Shown here: piece after piece, positions 8,696 through 16,315 of the stretch
Layout: each line of letters opens with the position of its first letter
How positions within the stretch are numbered: the stretch's first letter is position 1
Notes under the pieces: generated by a model
Told to the model about the DNA's origin: nothing
Database searches by the model: none
Seen by the model: the letters and a program-made list of their open reading frames with translations, nothing else
Made by a program: the position numbers and the translations under genes
Assembly (NCBI GenBank): GCA_036389675.1
Contig: DASVWI010000018.1
Coordinates: 1 to 64,000 of the forward strand
Direction: 5' to 3'
Origin: DASQYE01 sp036389675
GTDB taxonomy: Bacteria; Acidobacteriota; Blastocatellia; Pyrinomonadales; Pyrinomonadaceae
Length of the DNA: 64,000 nucleotides

Positions 8696-9415
8696 TCACT
8701 CGTCCGGGTACTCGTCAGACCCCTGCACCCAGATGAACGACTGAATATCTATCATGTCGCGCGGCTTCAGGTCGCGAAGATCGCGCCGCACGACCTCGCC
8801 GAACTGTAGAAGATTGGCATAGGTCTCCCAAGAGGGCTTTGATCGATATTGAAAGTCGAAGCCATACTCACGCGCCGCCGTGCGCGTGACGTTCGGTTTG
8901 AGAAAGATGTGCGTCTCGGGCTGCGCGATGAATCCGAAGACGGTGACGACGGGCCACGTCAGGACTCGCGTCTGTTTGCGCGGCAGCGACCCGACCACCT
9001 CACACCAACGCTCGAACTTGCGCGCCGTGTCGCCCGCTCCGTAGACGAAGTCGTAGAGCCCGGACGCAAACGCACGCGCGCCCGCCGGCGTCTTGACAGC
9101 ATCCCTGAGCGCCATCTTCTCAAAGGAGAAGAGTAGATTGGTACGCGACTCAAGCCGGACGGCGCGGGCCGCAACTTCAGCATAATCTTCATCCTTGAGC
9201 AGCGAGCGGTAGGCCGACTGGTTGAGCAGCTCGTCCCACTGCTCGTGCGCCTCCCATTTATAGCCGCGCTCCCAACTGATGTAAGTCTCATCGCGGAAAC
9301 CGCCGGGAAAGTATCGTAGAAACTTTCGACGACAGCGCATGGCGCTGGCTGAAGCCTGTCTGGATTGTGAGGGCTTCGGGCGGCTATCCTTCATTACGGT
9401 CTTGCTTCCAGCCAC
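8696..9415 (-). CDS. Conserved hypothetical protein, 239 aa
   Basis: The start is taken as a GTG at 9415 because AAGGAGG lies nine bases before it. The frame is open further upstream without a ribosome-binding site, and inner ATGs at 9394 and 9340 lack one. The protein is soluble and rich in Trp, Arg and Tyr, with strongly patterned stretches (FPGGFRDETYISWERGYK, ESRTNLLFSFEKMALRD, LPRKQTRVLTWP, KPRDMIDIQSFIWV). I recall very similar proteins in diverse bacteria annotated only as hypothetical, some near restriction or mobile genes, so it is a real conserved family. No catalytic motif is recognised. Neighbours are unrelated. Confidence 0.7.
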   Translation of the reverse strand: MAGSKTVMKDSRPKPSQSRQASASAMRCRRKFLRYFPGGFRDETYISWERGYKWEAHEQWDELLNQSAYRSLLKDEDYAEVAARAVRLESRTNLLFSFEKMALRDAVKTPAGARAFASGLYDFVYGAGDTARKFERWCEVVGSLPRKQTRVLTWPVVTVFGFIAQPETHIFLKPNVTRTAAREYGFDFQYRSKPSWETYANLLQFGEVVRRDLRDLKPRDMIDIQSFIWVQGSDEYPDE

Positions 9416-9496
9416 TTGCTCTAACCTCCTTGTTTCGCTCCGGCCTTTTAGTATCCCGCAGCCCACCCCAATCGTGCTGGATGAGGGCTTGCACTC

Positions 9497-10819
9497 TCAA
9501 TGACCCGCAGCAGGCCCATGCGCGCTTGTTCCGTTTGTGCTCGCCTCATCGTCGTCGGCGCGGCGAAGTCTGAGGCGACCGATGCGGCGGTTGTCGGCTT
9601 CGAGGACTTCCACGTCGAGGCCGCGAAAGGTGAGCCGTTCGCCCGCGTGCGGCACGTAGCCCGACTCGCTGATGACCAGACCGGCGATGGTCGTGAAGTC
9701 GTCGTCCTCTATCTCCATATCAAACAGGCGCTCGATCTTGCCGATCTCGGTGGAGCCGAGCACGTCGTAGTACCCGTCGTCCGATTCGACTATCTCCACG
9801 ATCTCCTCGCCCTCTGTGTCTTCGTCCTCTATCTCGCCGACGATCTCTTCGAGAATATCTTCGACCGTCACAAGCCCCGCCACGCCACCATACTCATCGA
9901 TGACCATCGCGAGCTGAACGTGTGCCTTCTGCATCTCTTCCAGAAGGTCTGAGACGGATTTGGTTTCGGGAACGAAATAGACGGGCCGCAATAGCGTTGC
10001 GATTCCCTCGCCCTCCCTGTCCTCCGACCAGCACTGTAGAAGGTCGCGCACGTAGATGAGCCCCTCGACGTTATCGATCTGCTCACGATAGACGGGCAGG
10101 CGCGAATACTTCGACTCGATAATCACATCGCGCGCCTCGCGCACGGTCGCGTCGACCGAGAGGGCGACGATCTCTGTGCGCGGCGTCATCACTTCGCTGA
10201 CGCGCGTATCGCCGAACTCGATGATGGACTGGATGAGCTCGCCCTCTTCCTCCTCCAGTATCCCTTCCTTTTCGCCGACATCAATCAGGGCCTGTAGATC
10301 ATCGCCGTTATCATCCTCATCCTCGTCGGTGCTTTCGGGCACGGGGCGCTCGCGGCGCAGGCGGTCGAACGAGCGATGCCATGGCCCGGCGGCGGCGGCA
10401 ATCACACGATAGAAGGGGCGCGCGATAGGCAGCAGCATCAGCAGCACTCCCTCCGGATTACGCAGTGTGAAGAAGCGCGGGATGAGCTGCCTGAAGATCA
10501 ACGCGAGCACGATACCGGCAACGAGGGCGATCAGTATAAAGCGTGTCTGCGGGAACAGCCGCTGCGAGATCGAAGTGATCAGCACGGAGGTGGCGACCAG
10601 CAGCATTTGACTCGTCGCCGAGATGGTGAAACGAAAACGCGGCCTGTTTTCCAGTATCTCTTTCAGAAAAGGGGTCGAGCGTGCCGCGGGCTGTTCCTCG
10701 GCCTCGGCGATCAAGCGTCGCAACCCGACATCGCTCAACTGGCCGAAGGCCATGTCAATCGTCGCCAGAAACACGAGCGCGAAGAGCAACAGGCATGTAA
10801 TCCCTATTTCGATTTCCAT
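9497..10819 (-). CDS. CorC/HlyC-type CBS-domain membrane transporter
   Basis: 440 residues. An N-terminal DUF21 membrane domain (hydrophobic helices at about 4-22, 70-90, 95-112 and 125-145) is followed by an acidic linker, a CBS pair (about 205-330, with TEIVALSVDA and YGGVAGLVTVEDILEEIVGEI) and a C-terminal CorC_HlyC domain (about 345-430). The family is linked to Mg2+/Co2+ homeostasis and efflux; the haemolysin name is historical. It is the last gene of a phoH-ybeY-corC run on the minus strand, an order seen in many bacteria. Start ATG at 10819; no strong ribosome-binding site seen. Confidence 0.9.
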   Translation of the reverse strand: MEIEIGITCLLLFALVFLATIDMAFGQLSDVGLRRLIAEAEEQPAARSTPFLKEILENRPRFRFTISATSQMLLVATSVLITSISQRLFPQTRFILIALVAGIVLALIFRQLIPRFFTLRNPEGVLLMLLPIARPFYRVIAAAAGPWHRSFDRLRRERPVPESTDEDEDDNGDDLQALIDVGEKEGILEEEEGELIQSIIEFGDTRVSEVMTPRTEIVALSVDATVREARDVIIESKYSRLPVYREQIDNVEGLIYVRDLLQCWSEDREGEGIATLLRPVYFVPETKSVSDLLEEMQKAHVQLAMVIDEYGGVAGLVTVEDILEEIVGEIEDEDTEGEEIVEIVESDDGYYDVLGSTEIGKIERLFDMEIEDDDFTTIAGLVISESGYVPHAGERLTFRGLDVEVLEADNRRIGRLRLRRADDDEASTNGTSAHGPAAGH

Positions 10820-10899
10820 AAAGAAGTAGTTGGCAGTCGGCCATCAGTCAAAAGCACGCTCGCTTTTAACCGAAATACAGACGACCGATTGCCCGAGCA

Positions 10900-11325
10900 T
10901 TATATGCCAAGTCGGCGGCGAAGACGGAGTTCGAGGCGGTTCATCTCCCCATTATCCGTTTCATGATCGTACCCGCACAGGTGCAGCAAGCCGTGCAAAA
11001 TGAGTTGCGCTACTTCCTCGTCAAACCCCAGGCCGTGCTCGGCGGCCTGACGCTCGGCCTGCTCAACCGAAATCACCACGTCGCCCAGGCTCGGGCCATC
11101 CAGCTTTTCAAACTCGTCCTGCGCCGCCGGAAACGACAACACATCGGTCGTCTCACGCTTGCCCCGCCAGCGCCCGTTAAGCTCACGCATCGCGCGGTCT
11201 GACACGAAAGCAACGGTCACGCCAGCATCGCTTGCAGGCACGACTCTCAGGGCCTTTTCCGCAAACCTTCGCCAACGGTCGCAATCAACGGCCAGCCTGC
11301 GCTGCCGGTTCACCACCTCAATCAT
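10900..11325 (-). CDS. ybeY: Endoribonuclease YbeY, rRNA maturation factor
   Basis: 141 residues, usual length. The zinc-binding signature HGxLHxxGYDH is present as HGLLHLCGYDHE near the C-terminus, and the conserved RELNxxWRGKxxxTDVLSFP region is present in the middle. YbeY is a single-strand endoribonuclease needed for 16S rRNA 3'-end maturation and late 70S quality control. It follows phoH with a 94-bp gap filled by a repeat hairpin (11326-11419), and corC follows it, so it is probably in one transcript with both. Its ATG abuts the repeat, leaving no conventional ribosome-binding site visible. Confidence 0.95.
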   Translation of the reverse strand: MIEVVNRQRRLAVDCDRWRRFAEKALRVVPASDAGVTVAFVSDRAMRELNGRWRGKRETTDVLSFPAAQDEFEKLDGPSLGDVVISVEQAERQAAEHGLGFDEEVAQLILHGLLHLCGYDHETDNGEMNRLELRLRRRLGI

Positions 11326-11419
11326 AGTGACAGGTGACGAGTGGCAAGTGATGAGTGGCGAGTTAAAAGCTCAAAGCTTCTCTTGCTTATTGACACGCCA
11401 CACGTCACTTGTCACTGCT
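11326..11419. repeat. Heptamer-repeat hairpin, GTGACGA family, copy A
   Basis: Degenerate tandem 7-mers on the AGTGACG theme (AGTGACA GGTGACG) form the left arm, with a complementary arm ending CGTCACTTGTCACT. The centre contains GGCGAGTTAAAAGCTCAAAG, shared almost exactly with the copy at 24876-24940. It fills the whole phoH-ybeY gap. Confidence 0.75.
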
Positions 11420-12373
11420 TTAAATATTGCTCTTGCTCGTATGGGACTCGTAAGCTTTGATGATCATCTGGACGAGGCGGTGGCGCACAACATCCTTCTC
11501 CGTGAAGTAGACGAACTCTATGCCCTCGATGTTGGCGAGCACGCGCTCGGCCTCTATGAGGCCGCTACGTTTCCCCGTCGGAAGATCAATCTGCGTCACG
11601 TCGCCTGTGATGACGGCCTTCGAGCCGAAACCTATGCGCGTCAGAAACATCTTCATCTGCTCGCTCGTCGTATTCTGCGCCTCGTCCAGAATAACAAAAG
11701 CATCTGACAACGTCCTTCCGCGCATGAAGGCCAGCGGCGCAACTTCGATGACGCGCTTTTCCAGAAGGCGCGCGGCGCGCTCGTAATCAATCAGGTCGAA
11801 GAGAGCGTCGTAGAGAGGTCTCAAGTACGGGTCAACTTTGTCCTGCAAATCGCCGGGGAGGAAACCCAGTTTCTCTCCCGCTTCAACCGCCGGGCGGGCC
11901 AGCACGATGCGGTTGACCTGCTTCTGCATCAGCGCCTGCACGGCCATGGCAACGGCCAAATAGGTCTTCCCTGTGCCGGCGACTCCTACGCCGAAGACGA
12001 CATCCTTGTCCTGTATGGCTTCGATGTAGCGGCGCTGGGTGGCGGATTTGGGCGCGACCTGTTTTTTGCCGGTCGGGTTGAAGCGCGCCTTGGTGAAGTA
12101 GTCACGCAGGGAGTAGGCGCGGTCTTCGGCGATCTGGGCGAAGGCTTCGCGCAGCTCCTTGTCCGTGAAGGTCTTGCCTTCGGTGAAAAGGTCTGAGAAG
12201 TCTTCCAGAATGCGCTCGACCGTGGCGACATCTTTCGGGTCGCCGTCAACCGTTAAGTCCTGTCCGCGCGCGTTGATGCGCACGTCCAGAAGCGATTCGA
12301 GATACTTGATATTCTGGTCATGGACGCCGAAGAGCGTTTCCAGACCTCGCGGTGGAAGCTCGATTTTCTTCAA
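11420..12373 (-). CDS. PhoH family ATPase
   Basis: 317 residues with an N-terminal KH-like region (about 15-70) and a PhoH ATPase domain containing Walker A GVAGTGKT near residue 130 and Walker B-type AFVILDEAQN near residue 227. It matches PhoH/PhoH-like cytoplasmic ATPases commonly encoded with ybeY and thought to act in RNA metabolism. The annotated start is a TTG at 12373, since AAGGAG lies upstream at wide spacing; a CTG three codons further upstream has closer spacing, so the exact start is uncertain. First gene of phoH-ybeY-corC. Confidence 0.92.
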   Translation of the reverse strand: MKKIELPPRGLETLFGVHDQNIKYLESLLDVRINARGQDLTVDGDPKDVATVERILEDFSDLFTEGKTFTDKELREAFAQIAEDRAYSLRDYFTKARFNPTGKKQVAPKSATQRRYIEAIQDKDVVFGVGVAGTGKTYLAVAMAVQALMQKQVNRIVLARPAVEAGEKLGFLPGDLQDKVDPYLRPLYDALFDLIDYERAARLLEKRVIEVAPLAFMRGRTLSDAFVILDEAQNTTSEQMKMFLTRIGFGSKAVITGDVTQIDLPTGKRSGLIEAERVLANIEGIEFVYFTEKDVVRHRLVQMIIKAYESHTSKSNI

Positions 12374-12547
12374 AAGATACAGCTGTCTCCTTGTTGCACG
12401 GGTAAGTATAAGGCCACGTTGGCAGGCTTATGAGGATGCGGCAAAGTCTTTCGCATAACGGCAATAAGGACGCTACTACATGGCGCTTGAAGGTGTCAAT
12501 TACGTAGAGGAATCGAGCAAAACAGGTTAAGGGCCTTGCCCCCCGCC

Positions 12548-12576
12548 TTGACATGCGCTGTGCCGATCCCTATACT
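12548..12576 (+). promoter_or_regulatory. Sigma-70-type promoter for rpsT
   Basis: TTGACA at 12548-12553 and TATACT at 12571-12576 are separated by exactly 17 bp. This is the clearest housekeeping promoter in the window. It lies about 90 bp upstream of the S20 start, leaving a leader that could host S20 autoregulation. Confidence 0.85.
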
Positions 12577-12668
12577 TCGTCGCTTGTGCTGAGGGGCCGA
12601 AAGTCACCTGTAGAGACGGCACAAAGCACTCCAATCATTGAAGAATTATTTGACGGACGGAGATTTAC

Positions 12669-12929
12669 ATGCCTAACCATAAATCATCAGAGAAACGCGT
12701 GCGCCAGAACGAAAAGCGCCGACAGATCAATCGCAGCAATCGGACTCGCCTGCGCACTTCGATTAAGAATCTGCGAGCGGAGCTGGAGGGCGGCAACCCT
12801 GCGGAGATGCTCGCGGCGACCATTTCAACTATTGATAAAGCCGTACAGAAGGGCGTGTTGCATCGCAACGCCGCCGCGCGCCACAAATCGCGGCTGACGG
12901 CGCGCGTCAATCAGGCGAGCGCAAAATAG
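12669..12929 (+). CDS. rpsT: 30S ribosomal protein S20
   Basis: 86 residues, typical S20 length, highly basic, starting MPNHKSSEKRVRQNEKR, with the usual long-helix composition and a C-terminal RHKSRLTARVNQA. S20 binds 16S rRNA early in small-subunit assembly. GGAG lies eight bases before the ATG. It is monocistronic, with a strong promoter upstream and a strong bidirectional terminator downstream shared with convergent holA. Confidence 0.97.
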   Translation: MPNHKSSEKRVRQNEKRRQINRSNRTRLRTSIKNLRAELEGGNPAEMLAATISTIDKAVQKGVLHRNAAARHKSRLTARVNQASAK

Positions 12930-12954
12930 AATAATTCGGCCACAAGCATTTGCA

Positions 12955-12999
12955 AAAAGGTGAGGCTCATCGAAACTTTTTCGATGAGCCTCACCTTTT
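12955..12999. terminator. Bidirectional rho-independent terminator, rpsT/holA
   Basis: A perfect 21-bp stem (left arm 12955-12975, right arm 12979-12999) with a 3-nt loop. The arms begin AAAA and end TTTT, giving U-runs on both strands. It sits between the convergent rpsT and holA genes. Confidence 0.92.
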
Positions 13000-13029
13000 C
13001 TTGTAACTCTAAATCGTCTGATTTTCAGT

Positions 13030-14031
13030 TCAGCCCGACAGCTCGCAGACCAGAAGCTCAAGCTGTAGGCGCGGGGTGGCCTGCGAGGTTTTGATGGCGA
13101 GGTCTGCGTCGGCTATGCGCTTGAGACTGCGGGCCAGCCCGGCGGCGTCAGCGCGGCGCGCGGTCGCCAAAAAATCTTCGCGCTTGCCGTAAGGCATCGC
13201 GACGAGGCGGAAGACCTCCTGATTGGGCGCTCCGCGCGACATCAGCTCTTTAGCGAGCGCGAGCCGGTGATAGTTGCTGGCGATGAGCCCTATGAGCATC
13301 AGGGGCTCTGCGCCGTCATCCAGGAGCCGTTCCAAAGTTTGCAGCGCGCGCTTGCGATTGCGTGTAATCAGGTGATCCGTCAGCTCGAAGTTTGAGAGTT
13401 CGCGCGAGCGGCCCACCAGAGAGTCGACCATCTCCATCGTGATGAACCCGGTCGAGAGCGCCGCCGTGGCGAGCTTGTCCAGCTCGTTCGAGAGCATGCG
13501 GACGTTTGGCCCGACGAGCGCGATGATCTGGTGAAGCGTCCTCTCATCCGTCTCGACCTTCAGCTCTTTGAGGCGGCCTCTGGCCCACGTCGCCAGTTCC
13601 CTGTCATCCAGCGGCGCGAACTCTACGCTGACGCACGCATCGAGGAGCGTCTTGCTCAGCTTGCGCCGCTTGTCCAATTCGTCGGCGGTGAAGATGACGA
13701 CGCTCGCTTCCGCCGGGCGCGTCACGTAGCGCACGAGCGCCTCTTCGTCCGCTTCACGCAGCTTTGCGAAGTCAGCGATGCGGACGACCCGTCGCGAGGC
13801 CATCATCGGAAGCTGCTCGGCTGTGGCAATCGCCTGTTGCACGTCGACGCTGAGCAGGCTGTAACTCGTTTCGTTGAATTCGCGCAAAGGAGCGTCCGCC
13901 AGCACGACCTCGCTGATGGCGCGCGCGGCGCGGTCGCGCAGGTAGCTCTCTTCGCCAAAAAGGAGGTAGAGGGGGGCGATTGGTTTCTGTTTGAGGGCAC
14001 GGCGCAGCTCTTCGCGCGTGATGAGGCTCAT
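13030..14031 (-). CDS. holA: DNA polymerase III delta subunit
   Basis: 333 residues, normal length for HolA. The N-terminus (LYLLFGEESYLRDRAARAI) is characteristic, with the AAA+-like core and the central VEFAPLDDRELATWARGRLK region of the family. HolA is the clamp-loader subunit that opens the beta clamp. The start ATG overlaps the stop of lptE by four bases (ATGA), so the two are translationally coupled. The lptE-holA order is common in Gram-negative bacteria. Convergent with rpsT. Confidence 0.93.
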   Translation of the reverse strand: MSLITREELRRALKQKPIAPLYLLFGEESYLRDRAARAISEVVLADAPLREFNETSYSLLSVDVQQAIATAEQLPMMASRRVVRIADFAKLREADEEALVRYVTRPAEASVVIFTADELDKRRKLSKTLLDACVSVEFAPLDDRELATWARGRLKELKVETDERTLHQIIALVGPNVRMLSNELDKLATAALSTGFITMEMVDSLVGRSRELSNFELTDHLITRNRKRALQTLERLLDDGAEPLMLIGLIASNYHRLALAKELMSRGAPNQEVFRLVAMPYGKREDFLATARRADAAGLARSLKRIADADLAIKTSQATPRLQLELLVCELSG

Positions 14032-14582
14032 TTCTCTTCGTTCACTCCGAAGCCGTTGACCAGAGTTGAGACGACCGATTCAGCGAAGCTGCGCGCCATG
14101 CGCTGCACCGCCGGGTCTTCCTCGTTAAAGAAAGAGCGCGGGTCGTTGGCGAACTCGAACTCTCCGCGAAAGGTGAAGTTCTGGTTATCGTAGAGCACGC
14201 GGTTCTCGACCTGATCGCGCACGGTGACGGCGGCGACGATTGTGACCTCAAAGACGCGCGCGCGGCCAGACTGATCGAGCAGTACCCCGCCGAAGCTGAA
14301 ACTCTTGATGACGCCCTCGACCACGGCGTCCGCGCCTTCACGGTCGCCCTGCACGCGCAGCCCCCGCCCGCGCCGCACGATCTCGTTGATGACGGCCTCG
14401 CTAAAACGCGACTCGATCTTGTAGCGCAGCGCCTCGTTCTGGAAGGCGGGCACGGCGACGGTGCGTATGTGCCTCGGCAACTGGTTTTTCGTCACGGGCT
14501 TGTAGCACTCCGTAAAGCCCGAAACAAAGGTAAGCATCAGGAGCAGCAGAGCCGCCCGCACAATGTTCTGAGACAGTCCCAT
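14028..14582 (-). CDS. lptE: LptE-like LPS-assembly lipoprotein
   Basis: 184 residues from an ATG preceded by GGGTGGAGAG; a GTG four codons upstream is less likely. A hydrophobic leader (residues 8-22) precedes Cys26 in the context GFTECYKP, which departs from the usual L-A/S-G-C lipobox, so lipidation is uncertain. The remainder matches LptE: VAVPAFQNEALRYKIE, SEAVINEIVRRG and ARSFAESVVSTLV. LptE partners LptD in the outer membrane to place LPS on the cell surface. Coupling to holA (4-bp overlap) is the usual neighbourhood. Medium-high confidence on family. Confidence 0.82.
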   Translation of the reverse strand: MGLSQNIVRAALLLLMLTFVSGFTECYKPVTKNQLPRHIRTVAVPAFQNEALRYKIESRFSEAVINEIVRRGRGLRVQGDREGADAVVEGVIKSFSFGGVLLDQSGRARVFEVTIVAAVTVRDQVENRVLYDNQNFTFRGEFEFANDPRSFFNEEDPAVQRMARSFAESVVSTLVNGFGVNEEK

Positions 14583-14600
14583 CACACTCTCCACCCTTTT

Positions 14601-15299
14601 CTACAGATCGAAAACCGTCACCCACTCGGCTTTTGTAACTCTATACTTTAATTTGCTCAAGAGAAAGCCCGCGACCGCGCGCATGTGGCCTGCGCCATAG
14701 AGAATGCCCACCACCTTTTTCCGCCCACGTTGCTCTTCATAGAGCCGCGCAATTCTCTCGACCAGCACCTGATCGCGGCGCGCGACGATCACCTCGTCAA
14801 TCCTGTCCCAGTCCTCGTCGCTCGAAAGGATTTCGTCGCGCGAGGGCAGGTCGTCAGTCGCCATGTGTTCGGCGATGATGCTTCTGGTTCCCCACAGATA
14901 AAGATAGACGATAAAGAAGGGGACGATCAGAAACAGCATCGCTCTCGTATAGAGCGGCAGCGAAGACCAGTTAACGTCGAAGGTCTCCGTGTCCATGTCT
15001 GTATGGACGACGCGGTCGCCGAACTCAGAGAGCTTGAGGGCATGCTGTGTAACCAGATCGAACCCCTTGATCTTCTCTATCACTTCATACATGAGCACCA
15101 GCAGCCTTGCCTTCTTAGACCCGATGCCTTCGACAAAGATCAAATCACACTCTTTGAGCCTGTGCCCTATCTCCTCGTAAAACCTCTTCTCTCCAACGTG
15201 AATCATCGGGAAAAGAATGAACTCAAGGCCGTCGCCGTCTCGTCCCAGACGATAGATCGCAGACCTCACGTCAAAACCATTCTTCTCGATAAACTGCAT
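14601..15299 (-). CDS. TraB/TIKI superfamily membrane protein
   Basis: 232 residues. Two short motifs define the TraB/PrgY/GumN/TIKI superfamily: an N-terminal FPMIHVG with a following EGIG, and a C-terminal GILYGAGHM. A hydrophobic helix lies in the middle (about 120-138, MLFLIVPFFIVYLYLWG), so the two halves may sit on one side of a membrane-anchored protein. Members are proposed metal-dependent proteases, some inactivating peptide pheromones. The substrate here is unknown. It lies 18 bp upstream of lptE and 26 bp downstream of folP on the same strand, so it may share their transcript. Confidence 0.75.
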   Translation of the reverse strand: MQFIEKNGFDVRSAIYRLGRDGDGLEFILFPMIHVGEKRFYEEIGHRLKECDLIFVEGIGSKKARLLVLMYEVIEKIKGFDLVTQHALKLSEFGDRVVHTDMDTETFDVNWSSLPLYTRAMLFLIVPFFIVYLYLWGTRSIIAEHMATDDLPSRDEILSSDEDWDRIDEVIVARRDQVLVERIARLYEEQRGRKKVVGILYGAGHMRAVAGFLLSKLKYRVTKAEWVTVFDL

Positions 15300-15325
15300 A
15301 ATCGGATGAGAGAAAACGCTCGACT

Positions 15326-16213
15326 TTAAGCTTCCCGGTCTGCCTGATCTCCGAGCGCCGCACGCTTAATGGCATCCGCCACGATGATGGTTTCGCGCGC
15401 GGCGCGCACGTCGTGCACGCGTATGATGTGCGCGCCCTTCAGGATGGCCGCCGTGACGGTCGCCAGCGTCCCGTAGAGGCGCTCCGATACCGGCGCATCC
15501 TCAAGCAGTCGCCCGATGAAAGACTTGCGCGAAGTGCCGATGAGGATGGGAAACTCCGGCAGGCGTCGCGCAAGATTGTCGAGCCGTGCGATCAGCTCGA
15601 CGTTCTGCTCAAGGCTTTTACCGAAGCCTATGCCGGGGTCAATCACTATCGCGTCCCGAGAGACGCCGCGACGCTCTGCCATAGAGATGCTGCTGCGGAG
15701 CGAGCGCGCCACCTCTTCAAAAATGTCGGGCACGGGCGGCAGGCGGTGCATCGTTGCAGGAGTGCCGCGCGAGTGCATCAGGACTAGCCCGGCCTCAGCT
15801 TTCGCCACCTCATCCGCGATATGAAAATCGAAGCGAAGGGCAGAGATGTCGTTGATGATGTCGGCTCCGGCGCGAAGGGCTGTGCCCGCGACCTCCGCCT
15901 TCGTCGTATCGACCGAGACGGCGACCTCTGTCTCGCTCGTCAGGTATTCCACGATGGGAATGACGCGGCGCATCTCCTCTTCCGCCGTGACCGGCTCAGC
16001 GCCAGCCCCGGGCCGCGTCGACTCGCCGCCGATGTCTATAATATCAGCGCCCTCCGCGATCAGCTCGCGCGCGCGCGCCTGCGCCTGCTCGGGCGAGTAG
16101 AACTGCCCGCCGTCGCTAAAGCTATCGGGCGTGATATTGAGGACGCCCATCAGGAGCGTGCGCTCGCCTATGGGGAAGGTGCGACGCTTGAGCCTCCACT
16201 CTCGAATCTGCAT
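15326..16213 (-). CDS. folP: Dihydropteroate synthase
   Basis: 295 residues from MQIREWRL; the longer frame starting at 16261 is written by the AAAAGTA repeat upstream and is not favoured. Pterin- and phosphate-binding motifs are intact: LMGVLNITPDSFSDGG, GADIIDIGGESTRPGA, DISALRF, DPGIGFGK and IGTSRKSFIGRLL. The enzyme joins p-aminobenzoate to dihydropterin pyrophosphate in folate synthesis. It stands between ftsH and the TraB-like gene on the minus strand, as folP often follows ftsH. Confidence 0.95.
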   Translation of the reverse strand: MQIREWRLKRRTFPIGERTLLMGVLNITPDSFSDGGQFYSPEQAQARARELIAEGADIIDIGGESTRPGAGAEPVTAEEEMRRVIPIVEYLTSETEVAVSVDTTKAEVAGTALRAGADIINDISALRFDFHIADEVAKAEAGLVLMHSRGTPATMHRLPPVPDIFEEVARSLRSSISMAERRGVSRDAIVIDPGIGFGKSLEQNVELIARLDNLARRLPEFPILIGTSRKSFIGRLLEDAPVSERLYGTLATVTAAILKGAHIIRVHDVRAARETIIVADAIKRAALGDQADREA

Positions 16214-16214
16214 A

Positions 16215-16303
16215 AGGCCAAAGTAAACTAAAGAAGGCCGAAGGTAAAAGTAAAAAGGCAAAAGTAAGAACGAATCTTTACTTTTGCCTTTTAGCTTTCG
16301 CCC
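16215..16303. repeat. Heptamer-repeat hairpin, AAAAGTA/AAAAGGC family
   Basis: Tandem 7-mers (AAAAGTA AAAAGGC) end in a perfect arm that pairs with TTTACTTTTGCCTTTT at about 16277-16292 around a 9-nt loop. It fills the ftsH-folP gap and may terminate or punctuate the transcript. Confidence 0.65.
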
Positions 16304-16315
16304 TCGCGCCTTGCT

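Noticed and set aside
11326..11419. GTGACGA tandem words as a CRISPR array
   Set aside because: The units are 7 bp, degenerate, without spacers, and arranged as inverted arms. No cas gene is present.
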